From the NCBI RefSeq assembly GCF_002214465.1, contig NZ_CP015101.1, positions 1,681,013 to 1,745,012 on the forward strand: 64,000 nucleotides of DNA, written 5' to 3'. Positions within the stretch are counted from its first letter, which is position 1. The number at the start of each line of letters is the position of its first letter. Position numbers and translations under genes: made by a program. The DNA comes from Thermococcus barossii (lineage in GTDB: Archaea > Methanobacteriota_B > Thermococci > Thermococcales > Thermococcaceae). Positions 1 to 6,619 of this stretch are shown one piece after another. Below the pieces are notes generated by a model. The model saw only the letters and a list, made by a program, of their open reading frames with translations. It ran no database searches and was not told where the DNA came from.

Positions 1-43
1 GCTTTATAACTTCCGGATCTGTTATGACCTTGACCTTCGCCAT
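1..43 (-). CDS. Partial winged-helix (ArsR-like) transcriptional regulator, N-terminus only
   Basis: The reverse strand starts an ORF with ATG at 43 that runs off the window after 14 codons (MAKVKVITDPEVIK). A ribosome-binding site GGTGGTGG lies just upstream, and a possible TATA element (GGGTTATATGCC on the minus strand, about 89-100) sits at a suitable distance. From memory, these residues match the start of a conserved Thermococcales winged-helix protein (the PH1932 type). Fourteen residues cannot settle the family, so the identification is tentative; the presence of a gene start is better supported. Confidence 0.5.
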   Translation of the reverse strand, partial: MAKVKVITDPEVIK

Positions 44-245
44 TTCCACCACCCAATTTAAACGTTCTAACGCTTCTTTTAACGTTATGGCATATAACCC
101 TTTTGCTTTCTTCGGTAGGTTTATATATGTAAAGGCCATGGTTCATTGGAGCCGTTGCTGGACAAAATATCCAGTTACTGGATGTACCCATCTGTGGAGG
201 AAGGCTTAAATATGGGCTCCCGAAAAACCTTCGGAGGTGGACAAG

Positions 246-1655
246 ATGGAGGCTCCAAGGCTCGATTTCCTGTTTTACCCGAGGAGTGTCGCTGTCATCG
301 GGGCATCGAACGTTCCCGGAAAGGTTGGAAACGCCATAATGCGTTCCATAACCCTCAACTTCAGCGGAAAGGTCTACGCAGTCAACGTCAAGGGCGGCGA
401 GATAGAGGTCAACGGAAGGAAGTTCCCAGTTTACAGGAGCATCAAGGACGTTCCGGACGAGGTCGATGTTGCGGTAATAGCTGTCCCTGCCAAGTTTGTC
501 CCTGACGTCATTGATGAGTGCGGCGAGAAGGGCGTTAAGGGTGCCGTCGTCATCTCCGCCGGCTTCAAGGAGGCCGGAAGGGCCGAGCTTGAAGAGGAAC
601 TCGTGAAGCGCGCAAGGAAATGGGGTATAAGGGTTGTTGGCCCCAACTGTCTCGGCGTCACCAACCTTGAGAACGGCTTTGACTGCAACTTCAACCCGCC
701 GGAGAGACAGGCCAGGCCGCCCTTTGGAAAGGTTGCCTTCATGAGCCAGAGCGGTGCCTTCGGCGCGGCAATCCTCGACTGGGCGGCCAGCCACAAGATA
801 GGCATGAGCAAGTTCATCAGCCTCGGCAACATGGCCGACCTCGATGAGAGCGACTTCATAGCGTACCTCGGCGAGGACGAGAAGACAGGAGTTATCACCG
901 GCTACATCGAGGGCGTCAAGGACGGGAGGAAGTTCTTCAATGTTGCTAAGGAGGTCACGCTCAAGAAGCCCATCATAATCCTCAAGGCCGGCAGGACCGA
1001 GGCCGGAGCGAAGGCCGCCGCTTCCCACACTGGTTCCCTCGCGGGGTCATACAAGATATACGAGGCCGCCTTCGAGCAGACCGGTGTTCTCTCGGCCAAG
1101 AGCATGCGCCAGCTCTTCAACTACGCCAAAGCCTTGGCGATGCAGAAGCCGGCCAAAGGGAACCGCGTGGCGATAGTCACCAACGGCGGTGGAGCGGGAG
1201 TTATGATGAGCGACGGTCTGCTTGAGAGGGGAATGAAGCTTGCCGAGCTGAGCGAAGAAACCAACGAGCGCTTTAGGAAAGACATCGAGGAAGGCAAGCT
1301 CCCGCACCACATGAGCTACAGAAACCCGATAGACGTCATAGGCGACGCCCCGTCGAGCCGTTATGAGATAGCCATGCGCTATGCCCTCGAAGACCCGAAC
1401 GTCGACGTCCTCGTGGTCATAGCGCTCTTCCAGAGCCCCGCTTTGGACGAGGGGATCGTCGAGGCCATGGAGAGAATGCAAGCTTACGGCAAGCCGATAG
1501 TATTCGTGGCCCCTGGTGGAGCTTACCCGCACAAAATGGCCAGGAACATCGAGCTCAAGGGCGTTCCCGTCTACGAGACAGTCGAGGACGGCGTCGATGC
1601 GGTCTATGCCCTCGTCAAGTACGGCGAGTGGCTGAGGGAGAACGGGAAGCTTTGA
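246..1655 (+). CDS. acdA: Acyl-CoA/acetate-CoA ligase (ADP-forming), alpha subunit
   Basis: This enzyme converts acetyl-CoA (or another acyl-CoA), ADP and phosphate to the acid, ATP and CoA, the main substrate-level phosphorylation step of peptide and sugar fermentation in Thermococcales. The 469-residue protein has an N-terminal CoA-binding Rossmann domain (PRSVAVIGAS near residue 14), a ligase-CoA domain (VGPNCLG, MSQSGAFG) and the phosphohistidine motif SHTGSLAG with His about 261, close to the catalytic alpha-subunit His257 of P. furiosus. The beta subunit (ATP-grasp) is not adjacent, as usual in this order where subunits are unlinked. ATG 246 was chosen over GTG 237 because GGAGGTG at 233-239 then has normal spacing. 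A TATA-like GGCTTAAATATGG lies at 203-215. Which acid is preferred cannot be read from the sequence. Confidence 0.93.
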   Translation: MEAPRLDFLFYPRSVAVIGASNVPGKVGNAIMRSITLNFSGKVYAVNVKGGEIEVNGRKFPVYRSIKDVPDEVDVAVIAVPAKFVPDVIDECGEKGVKGAVVISAGFKEAGRAELEEELVKRARKWGIRVVGPNCLGVTNLENGFDCNFNPPERQARPPFGKVAFMSQSGAFGAAILDWAASHKIGMSKFISLGNMADLDESDFIAYLGEDEKTGVITGYIEGVKDGRKFFNVAKEVTLKKPIIILKAGRTEAGAKAAASHTGSLAGSYKIYEAAFEQTGVLSAKSMRQLFNYAKALAMQKPAKGNRVAIVTNGGGAGVMMSDGLLERGMKLAELSEETNERFRKDIEEGKLPHHMSYRNPIDVIGDAPSSRYEIAMRYALEDPNVDVLVVIALFQSPALDEGIVEAMERMQAYGKPIVFVAPGGAYPHKMARNIELKGVPVYETVEDGVDAVYALVKYGEWLRENGKL

Positions 1656-1807
1656 TTTTATGCTCTTTCTACAATTTTCAGGATCTTTATCCGTTTAATA
1701 TTCTCGTCAAACGTTCTCGTTCTTGGTGCGTGTGCTTTTGTGTCTTTTTATCTTGCCCATTGTAGTTGATAGGTCACTTATTACGTCCTTTCAGTATATT
1801 ACCCTTC

Positions 1808-1849
1808 GGGAGAAGGGAAAGATATAAATACCCGGAGGGAGAAGGGAAA
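1808..1849 (+). promoter_or_regulatory. TATA box flanked by two direct repeats
   Basis: The 13-mer GGGAGAAGGGAAA occurs at 1808-1820 and again at 1837-1849, on either side of a clear TATA element (GATATAAATACC, about 1821-1832). The second copy also supplies the purine-rich Shine-Dalgarno region of the 23-codon ORF at 1849. Repeats bracketing a TATA box could bind a regulator, or may have arisen by local duplication. The T-rich stretch at 1727-1755 upstream may terminate the preceding transcript. Confidence 0.45.
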
Positions 1850-1920
1850 TGAAAGTCCGGGAATTGTTGATTATGGTTTTTGTTGTATTGATGATACTGC
1901 CTGTGTTGTTTAGGAGGTGA
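1849..1920 (+). CDS. 23-residue single-span membrane peptide
   Basis: A short ORF (ATG 1849, TGA 1918-1920) encodes MKVRELLIMVFVVLMILPVL followed by FRR. It has a basic N-terminus, about 15 hydrophobic residues and a basic end, like a one-span membrane peptide. GGAGGGAGAAGGGAA precedes the start, and a TATA box lies about 20 nt further up, which fits translation of a short leader. Its last codons (AGG AGG TGA) form the Shine-Dalgarno sequence of the next gene, so the two are probably translationally coupled. It may be a real small protein or a leader ORF controlling the next gene. No family is recognised. Confidence 0.45.
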   Translation: MKVRELLIMVFVVLMILPVLFRR

Positions 1921-1925
1921 TGTCC

Positions 1926-2432
1926 TTGGCCGAAGAGGTTATTGGTGCGTTAATTACACTTTTGTTTTTTGGATGGTTTTTTAAGACAGAAGTCGAGAGT
2001 AAGTGTGTATATGATATGGAATGTGCCAAGAATCAAGTCAAATGGGTCAATATTCTCGTTGTGGTAGGCATCCTAGTTGGAGTATTAAACGGTATAAGGA
2101 GTTATATATACTACAGTATATGGATTGGAACGTGGCTGGGTGCATATCATGGTGTTGACTCTGTTGAGAAAAAAGCAGAAGAACGTAGGGTCAGAGAAGC
2201 TCAGAAACGGCGTGAGAGACTTAAGAATGATGAATGCTCCCAACTTCCACTTCTTGAGGCTGAATTAAAAAGGGTCAGGGAGGAGATAAACAAGCATTAT
2301 TATGCAAGTAAAGCAACGGGATTCAATCCAGTTGCTGATATTGCACATCAAGCGTCGGCTGCTAAACTTCTGGATAGGGCCGAAGAGCTGGAGAAGAAAA
2401 TCCAAGAAATTAAGAGAAAACACAGATGTTAA
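1926..2432 (+). CDS. Hypothetical protein: two hydrophobic segments plus C-terminal coiled coil
   Basis: Not recognised. The protein of about 168 residues has a hydrophobic N-terminal segment, a second long hydrophobic region (about residues 38-75, rich in Ile, Tyr and Trp), then a charged heptad-like helix (about 80-165) with many Glu, Lys and Arg and one short break. This suggests a membrane protein with a cytoplasmic coiled coil. TTG 1926 sits 6 nt after GGAGGTG (1913-1919) and is the preferred start; ATG 1920 overlapping the previous stop is the alternative. The gene is clearly more AT-rich than its neighbours and lies between two housekeeping genes, which suggests recent acquisition. Confidence 0.7.
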   Translation: MAEEVIGALITLLFFGWFFKTEVESKCVYDMECAKNQVKWVNILVVVGILVGVLNGIRSYIYYSIWIGTWLGAYHGVDSVEKKAEERRVREAQKRRERLKNDECSQLPLLEAELKRVREEINKHYYASKATGFNPVADIAHQASAAKLLDRAEELEKKIQEIKRKHRC

Positions 2433-2465
2433 TATGCGATTTACCAGTTCAAATTTATGGCAGGA

Positions 2466-2503
2466 TGGAAAACTTTAAATCCCCTTCCTTCCTTTCTCTT
2501 CCC
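2466..2503 (+). promoter_or_regulatory. Promoter of the trpS transcript
   Basis: A TATA element (AACTTTAAATCC, about 2471-2482) preceded by purines lies in the gap after the hypothetical gene. The usual archaeal spacing places transcription start at about 2502-2505. That is at the ATG of the small ORF at 2504 and roughly 95 nt upstream of the trpS start, so trpS mRNA should carry a leader that is long for this organism. Confidence 0.6.
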
Positions 2504-2533
2504 ATGCCTGGTGATTGCTTTTGGCCTTGGTGA
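2504..2533 (+). CDS. Putative Trp-containing leader peptide of trpS (MPGDCFWPW)
   Basis: A nine-codon ORF, ATG 2504 to TGA 2531-2533, reads MPGDCFWPW. Two of nine codons are Trp, and the last sense codon before the stop is Trp. It begins where transcription from the TATA box at about 2476 should start, so it could be translated as a leaderless ORF. The remaining leader to the trpS start contains a small perfect hairpin (TTTCC-ACT-GGAAA, about 2571-2583) immediately before the trpS Shine-Dalgarno sequence, and a GGC-TTA-GCC stem. The arrangement resembles attenuator or stalling leaders of amino-acid genes. Translation and regulation are inferred only. Confidence 0.4.
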   Translation: MPGDCFWPW

Positions 2534-2598
2534 AGCCTTCCTCTTCTGCCCCGGCTTAGCCCTGGGTTTCGTTTCCACTGGAAATGGAGGTGTTTTGA

Positions 2599-3750
2599 AT
2601 GGACGACTTTAAGGTCACCCCATGGGACGTTGAAGGAATGGTGGACTACGCAAAGCTTATAGAGGAGTTCGGAACGAGTCCCCTGACGGATGAACTGCTT
2701 AAGAAGACCGCGGAGCTTACGAGGAGCGAGCTGCCGATGTACTTCAGGAGGAGGTTCTTCTTCTCCCACAGGGACTACGACAAGGTTTTGGCGGATTACG
2801 AGAGTGGAAAGGGCTTCTTCCTCTACACCGGCAGGGGCCCGAGCGGGCCGATGCACATAGGTCACATCATACCATTCTTCGCGACCAAGTGGCTCCAGGA
2901 GAAGTTTGGCGTGAACCTCTACATCCAGATAACCGACGACGAGAAGTTCCTCTTCAAGGAGAAGCTCACCTTCGACGATACCAAGAGATGGGCCTACGAC
3001 AACATACTGGACATCATAGCGGTCGGCTTCGACCCGGATAAAACGTTCATCTTCCAGGACAGCGAGTTCACCAAGATATACGAGATGGCAATCCCGATAG
3101 CGAAGAAGATAAACTACTCGATGGCTAAAGCGGTCTTCGGCTTCACCGAGCAGAGCAAGATTGGAATGATTTTCTACCCGGCAATTCAAGCTGCCCCGAC
3201 CTTCTTCGAGAGGAAGCGCTGCCTGATTCCTGCTGCCATAGACCAGGACCCCTACTGGAGGCTGCAGAGGGACTTCGCCGAGAGCCTCGGCTACTACAAG
3301 ACAGCCGCAATTCACTCCAAGTTCGTTCCGGGATTGATGGGCCTTGAGGGCAAGATGAGCGCCAGCAAGCCCGAAACTGCCGTCTACCTCACCGACGACC
3401 CAGAAGAGGCTGGCAAGAAAATATGGAAGTACGCCCTCACCGGCGGGAGGGCGACGGCGAAGGAGCAGCGCGAGAAGGGCGGTCAGCCTGAGAAGTGCGT
3501 CGTCTTCAAGTGGTTCGAGATATTCTTCGAGCCGGACGACGAGAAGCTCATGGAGCGCTACCACGCCTGCAAGAGCGGTGAGCTGCTCTGCGGCCAGTGC
3601 AAGCGCGAGCTGATTGAGAGGGTTCAGGAGTTCCTGAAGGAGCACCAGAAGAAGCGCAAAGAGGCAGAAAAGAAGGTAGAGAAGTTCAAGTACACCGGTG
3701 AGCTGGCAAGGGAGCAGTGGGATAGGGCGATTCCTGAGCCTCTCAGGTGA
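2599..3750 (+). CDS. trpS: Tryptophanyl-tRNA synthetase
   Basis: Class I aminoacyl-tRNA synthetase that charges tRNA-Trp with tryptophan. The 383-residue protein shows the HIGH signature as HIGH (residues 86-89, within GPSGPMHIGHI) and the KMSKS loop as KMSAS (252-256), with the long N-terminal extension typical of archaeal and eukaryotic TrpRS. A C-terminal HACKSGELLCGQCK segment carries three cysteines. GGAGGTG lies 6 nt before ATG 2599. The gene is preceded by the Trp-rich small ORF at 2504-2533. Its last 8 bp overlap the end of the convergent gene at 3743-4702. Confidence 0.96.
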   Translation: MDDFKVTPWDVEGMVDYAKLIEEFGTSPLTDELLKKTAELTRSELPMYFRRRFFFSHRDYDKVLADYESGKGFFLYTGRGPSGPMHIGHIIPFFATKWLQEKFGVNLYIQITDDEKFLFKEKLTFDDTKRWAYDNILDIIAVGFDPDKTFIFQDSEFTKIYEMAIPIAKKINYSMAKAVFGFTEQSKIGMIFYPAIQAAPTFFERKRCLIPAAIDQDPYWRLQRDFAESLGYYKTAAIHSKFVPGLMGLEGKMSASKPETAVYLTDDPEEAGKKIWKYALTGGRATAKEQREKGGQPEKCVVFKWFEIFFEPDDEKLMERYHACKSGELLCGQCKRELIERVQEFLKEHQKKRKEAEKKVEKFKYTGELAREQWDRAIPEPLR

Positions 3751-4702
3751 ACCCCCACCCCTCCTCGAACTCCTTTTCTTCCTCGGCTTCTTCCTCCAGC
3801 TCTACTCTGAAGGTCTCCTCAGCCTTAACGTCCGGCCTCAGCCGTATGTCCAGAATTCCCCGGATTATGAACTCGCCGTGGCCGAGAACCACCGTTCCTC
3901 TCCAAATCTTCCCTGCAAGGAGTCTTGGGCTCACCGTGTTGTAGGAGCCGACCATTATGACCTTCTCCTCCGGGAGCATTCTCTCCCTGAACTCGAAGCT
4001 CTGCCCTTCTTCGATTATCTTCTCGTATTCAAAGCCATCCACGCTGAGGGCGACCTTTACGCGCCTCGCCTTGGCCAGGGTGGAATAGACCGTTCCGGCG
4101 ATGAACTTTCCGTCCCCCCTGAAGTTTATCTGGGCCGAATCGCTCTCCGTGGCAACCGCCACCGTGCCGCTTCCCCTGACCTCTCCCTCGTCGGTGAAGA
4201 AGAGCAGCAGGATGTTCTTGTAAAGCTCGTCGGTTATACGAACCGCTGGAGCCCTAACAAAGCCCGTGCCGTCCGGTGAAACGGCCACTTTGAAACCCGC
4301 CCTGGGAAACGAAACCCTTGACGCCCTGTCCCGCTTCTCTGCGATGAACTTTCTCTCCACGTGATAGCTCCGATTCCTTCCGCTCCCGACCCAGTAGCCC
4401 TTCATCTCGAGCGTTCCGGTCTCGAATTCAAGTTCCTCTGGAAAAGTTATCCCCGACTCTGAGAAACTGACCAGGCTCGCGAAGTTCTCGGCGCGCCGGT
4501 ATTCCCTCCGCGTTTTGAGCAGGACGTAGGCCCCGAGGGACATCAACAGCAGGAAGAAGATGAAGAACCCCACTAGGAACACTCTTCCCTCGGGAACGTT
4601 GATGAGCATGTATATCAGGGGCACCGTGAAGAGCACTATGAAAATCACCAGGAAAACGAGGACAAACGTGCTCCCCCTCTCCTTGAGGACGACGAGCTTC
4701 AT
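3743..4702 (-). CDS. Hypothetical two-TM membrane protein
   Basis: Not assigned to a named family. About 319 residues, with two strongly hydrophobic segments near the N-terminus (about 13-36 and 41-62), then a soluble, beta-rich region of about 240 residues, ending in a very acidic tail (about 20 residues dominated by Glu). The start at 4702 follows GGTGAAACCC; an upstream in-frame ATG at 4729 lacks a ribosome-binding site. The gene diverges from the FAH-family gene, with TATA-like sequences for both inside 4731-4771, and converges on trpS with an 8-bp overlap. Confidence 0.8.
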   Translation of the reverse strand: MKLVVLKERGSTFVLVFLVIFIVLFTVPLIYMLINVPEGRVFLVGFFIFFLLLMSLGAYVLLKTRREYRRAENFASLVSFSESGITFPEELEFETGTLEMKGYWVGSGRNRSYHVERKFIAEKRDRASRVSFPRAGFKVAVSPDGTGFVRAPAVRITDELYKNILLLFFTDEGEVRGSGTVAVATESDSAQINFRGDGKFIAGTVYSTLAKARRVKVALSVDGFEYEKIIEEGQSFEFRERMLPEEKVIMVGSYNTVSPRLLAGKIWRGTVVLGHGEFIIRGILDIRLRPDVKAEETFRVELEEEAEEEKEFEEGWGFT

Positions 4703-4797
4703 GGGTTTCACCGGTGAATGTTTGGGCAAAGTGGTTTATTACCTTTCTCGCGAGCGGTTTATAACCGAAGCCCCGAACTTTACACGGTGTTGCCAAA

Positions 4798-5475
4798 ATG
4801 ATCCGCCTCCCCTTCCGCGACGGCTTTTACGAAGTCAGGCCCAGCAAGATAATATGCCTTGGAAGGAACTACGCGGCTCATGCCGAGGAGCTCGGCCATG
4901 AGATTCCAAAGGAGCCGGTAATCTTCCTCAAGCCGCCGAGTTCCCTCATAGGGCCCGGACAGGCGATAATTCTGCCGAGGAGAAGCAAGCATGTTGACCA
5001 TGAGGTCGAGCTTGCCGTGGTAATCGGAAAGCGGGGCAGGGGGATCCCTAGGGAAAAGGCCATGGACTACGTCCTGGGCTATACAATCCTGATGGACATA
5101 ACCGCCCGTGACTTGCAGTGGGAAGCAAAGAGGAAAGGCCTTCCCTGGACCGTCTCAAAGGGCTTCGACACCTTCTCTCCCATCGGTCCGAGGGTTGTTG
5201 ATAAGCGCGAGCTTAACATCGAAGACCTGGAGATAGGCCTAAAGGTCAACGGCGAAATAAGACAGCTCGCCAAGACGAGTGAGATGATATTCAAGGTCCC
5301 CGAGATAATCGAGTACGTCTCAAACATAATGACACTCGAACCCGGCGACATAATAGCGACGGGAACTCCAGCCGGAGTCGGCCCGCTGAGGCACGGCGAT
5401 AAGGTTGAGGCCTGGATAGAGGGCATCGGCACTCTGGAGGAGGATGTTCTGGCCGAGGAATCGATACTGTGCTGA
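4798..5475 (+). CDS. Fumarylacetoacetate hydrolase (FAH) family protein
   Basis: A 225-residue enzyme of the FAH fold. The family includes acylpyruvate hydrolases, oxaloacetate tautomerases/decarboxylases and 2-hydroxyhepta-2,4-dienedioate isomerases, which act on 2-oxo acids with bound Mg2+ or Mn2+. Visible signatures are CLGRNYAAHAEE (about 20-31), metal ligands Glu69 and Glu71 in DHEVELAVVIG, Asp100 in MDITARDLQ, SKGFDTFSPIGP, and TGTPAGVGPL near the end. The length is typical of short single-domain members. The promoter is likely the symmetric GGTTTATAACC at about 4757-4767. The neighbours give no pathway hint, so the substrate is unknown. Confidence 0.9.
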   Translation: MIRLPFRDGFYEVRPSKIICLGRNYAAHAEELGHEIPKEPVIFLKPPSSLIGPGQAIILPRRSKHVDHEVELAVVIGKRGRGIPREKAMDYVLGYTILMDITARDLQWEAKRKGLPWTVSKGFDTFSPIGPRVVDKRELNIEDLEIGLKVNGEIRQLAKTSEMIFKVPEIIEYVSNIMTLEPGDIIATGTPAGVGPLRHGDKVEAWIEGIGTLEEDVLAEESILC

Positions 5476-5520
5476 GAAACTTTTTTAAGTTTTTGTTTTT
5501 TAACTGTTTGTGGTGGTGCT

Positions 5521-5868
5521 ATGAAGCCGCTCCGTTCGCTGGTGGTTCTCCTCCTGGCCCTGGTGGTTTTCAGCGCCGCCTGCCTGGACAACAACTTCGT
5601 TTATGCCCGGGGGAAGAGCGTTCCGCCTGGAGAAACCAGGGAATGGCCCTTCAAAGGCCCGGCGAACCTGACGGTTGAGATAAGCTCCAGCGTCCCCGTC
5701 GAGGTGAAGGTGGTCTCCTCCGACGGAACCGTGCTGAGGGACTTCGGGACCGTTAAGGAGGTGAACGATGTAGTTGAGCTTCCCAAGGGCGTATGGAAGG
5801 TCGCGGTGAGCAATCCGGGCAACGAGACCGCGGTCATTGACGTGAGCCTGAGGGCCGGGGGGACATGA
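5521..5868 (+). CDS. Small predicted lipoprotein
   Basis: A 115-residue protein with a signal peptide of basic residues, a Leu/Val-rich core and a lipobox-like FSAAC, with Cys21 as the likely lipidated residue. The mature part is a small beta-rich domain (FKGPANLTVEI ... WKVAVSNPGNETA) that would sit outside the cell membrane. GGTGGTGCT precedes ATG. It is followed, with overlapping ends, by a frameshifted paralogue at 5871-6223 that aligns over its whole length, so this is a tandem gene pair. Function unknown. Confidence 0.75.
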   Translation: MKPLRSLVVLLLALVVFSAACLDNNFVYARGKSVPPGETREWPFKGPANLTVEISSSVPVEVKVVSSDGTVLRDFGTVKEVNDVVELPKGVWKVAVSNPGNETAVIDVSLRAGGT

Positions 5869-5870
5869 CC

Positions 5871-6223
5871 ATGAGGCCTGTGCGTGTATTTATCTTCCTG
5901 GTAATAGCACTTGGGCTCATGGGTTCCGGCTGTGTTTTTCGAGACGTGGGGGGACACTCGATCCGCCTCAGCGAGACCATAGGTGCCGGGGGGAGATAGC
6001 CCTCTCCACGGAAGGACCGGGGACCCTGGAGGTGGAGGTCGTTTCGGAGATACCCGTTCATGTGAAGCTGGTGTCTGAGGGAGGGGATGTTCTGAAGGAC
6101 TTCGGAATGACCCGGAACGTGAGCACAAGGCTGCGGGTCTCCTCGGGCAGGTGGTATCTGATCATATCCAACCCCGGAAACGAAACCGGAACCGTCAGTA
6201 CAAGGCTCTCAATGTCCCCGTAG
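5871..6223 (+). pseudogene. Frameshifted paralogue of the upstream lipoprotein
   Basis: Two reading frames together encode a second copy of the preceding lipoprotein. From ATG 5871 the first frame gives a signal peptide with lipobox GSGC (Cys at position 21, as in the paralogue), then reaches TAG at 5997-5999. The rest of the domain continues in another frame from about 5993 (EIALSTEGPGTLEVEV) to the stop at 6223, ending with the shared motif SNPGNET. The break lies in a run of six Gs at 5988-5993; seven Gs would restore one ORF. This may be a real loss of function, a slippery or phase-variable tract, or a sequencing error in a homopolymer. Confidence 0.7.
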
Positions 6224-6572
6224 GTTCGAGTTCCGTTCGGCTTGCTGTGGATTTTTCCTAGACCTCTTTCAAAATATGGCATTCAACAGATCATCGTTCG
6301 TATCATCCCACCGGTAATCAAGGTTTTTTCGAGATGCCAGTGTCGTAATGTGCGTTAGTGCCCATTTGTTCATCTTCTTGATGAATTTTTATTCATGCCG
6401 ATACTGAAAACTTCATAAAAGTCTGTTTTGACTCGTCTTTGGTTTTAAATCCGCGTTCTTGGCATTTACAGGGCTGAAAAACTTTATATTACCAAACAGG
6501 CCAATCTCCCAGGAATGCACATTCCCAAGAAACATAGACATGAATGCTCACAACTGTACAGGGGGTTGAGAG
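6224..6572. promoter_or_regulatory. Intergenic region with the OPT transporter promoter
   Basis: No convincing protein gene is seen in these 349 bases apart from a possible leader ORF at 6515. A perfect inverted repeat ATGAAT-TTTT-ATTCAT lies at 6381-6396. GGTTTTAAATCC lies at about 6439-6450, and a better TATA element (AACTTTATATTACC) at about 6480-6493, which predicts transcription start near 6513, some 60 nt before the transporter. The inverted repeat could be an operator or a weak terminator for the lipoprotein genes. Confidence 0.5.
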
Positions 6573-6619
6573 ATGGCCGATGCCAACTGGAAGTTGGGAG
6601 AAGCAAACTGGAAGCGTAG
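6515..6619 (+). CDS. Possible leaderless upstream ORF overlapping the OPT gene start
   Basis: An ATG at 6515, about 27 nt after the centre of the best TATA box, opens a 34-codon ORF beginning MHIPKKHRHECS, which ends at TAG 6617-6619. That is 47 nt inside the transporter gene in a different frame. It has no ribosome-binding site but would lie at the very 5' end of the transcript. If translated it would compete with initiation at 6573. The peptide resembles no family I know, and it may be chance. Confidence 0.2.
   Translation: MHIPKKHRHECSQLYRGLRDGRCQLEVGRSKLEA

Noticed and set aside
24-505. Plus-strand frames at 24-209 and 146-505
   Set aside because: The first lies over the promoter region and the leftward gene start; the second overlaps the acyl-CoA synthetase in another frame. 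Neither has a ribosome-binding site.
2455-3645. Long open frame on the minus strand opposite trpS
   Set aside because: It lies wholly antisense to a well-identified gene, has no ribosome-binding site or family motif, and such antisense frames are common in GC-rich codons.
6250-6310. C/D-box guide RNA on the minus strand in the OPT intergenic region
   Set aside because: GATGATA and GATGATC resemble box C but no exact RTGATGA with a paired CTGA was found at the needed spacing.
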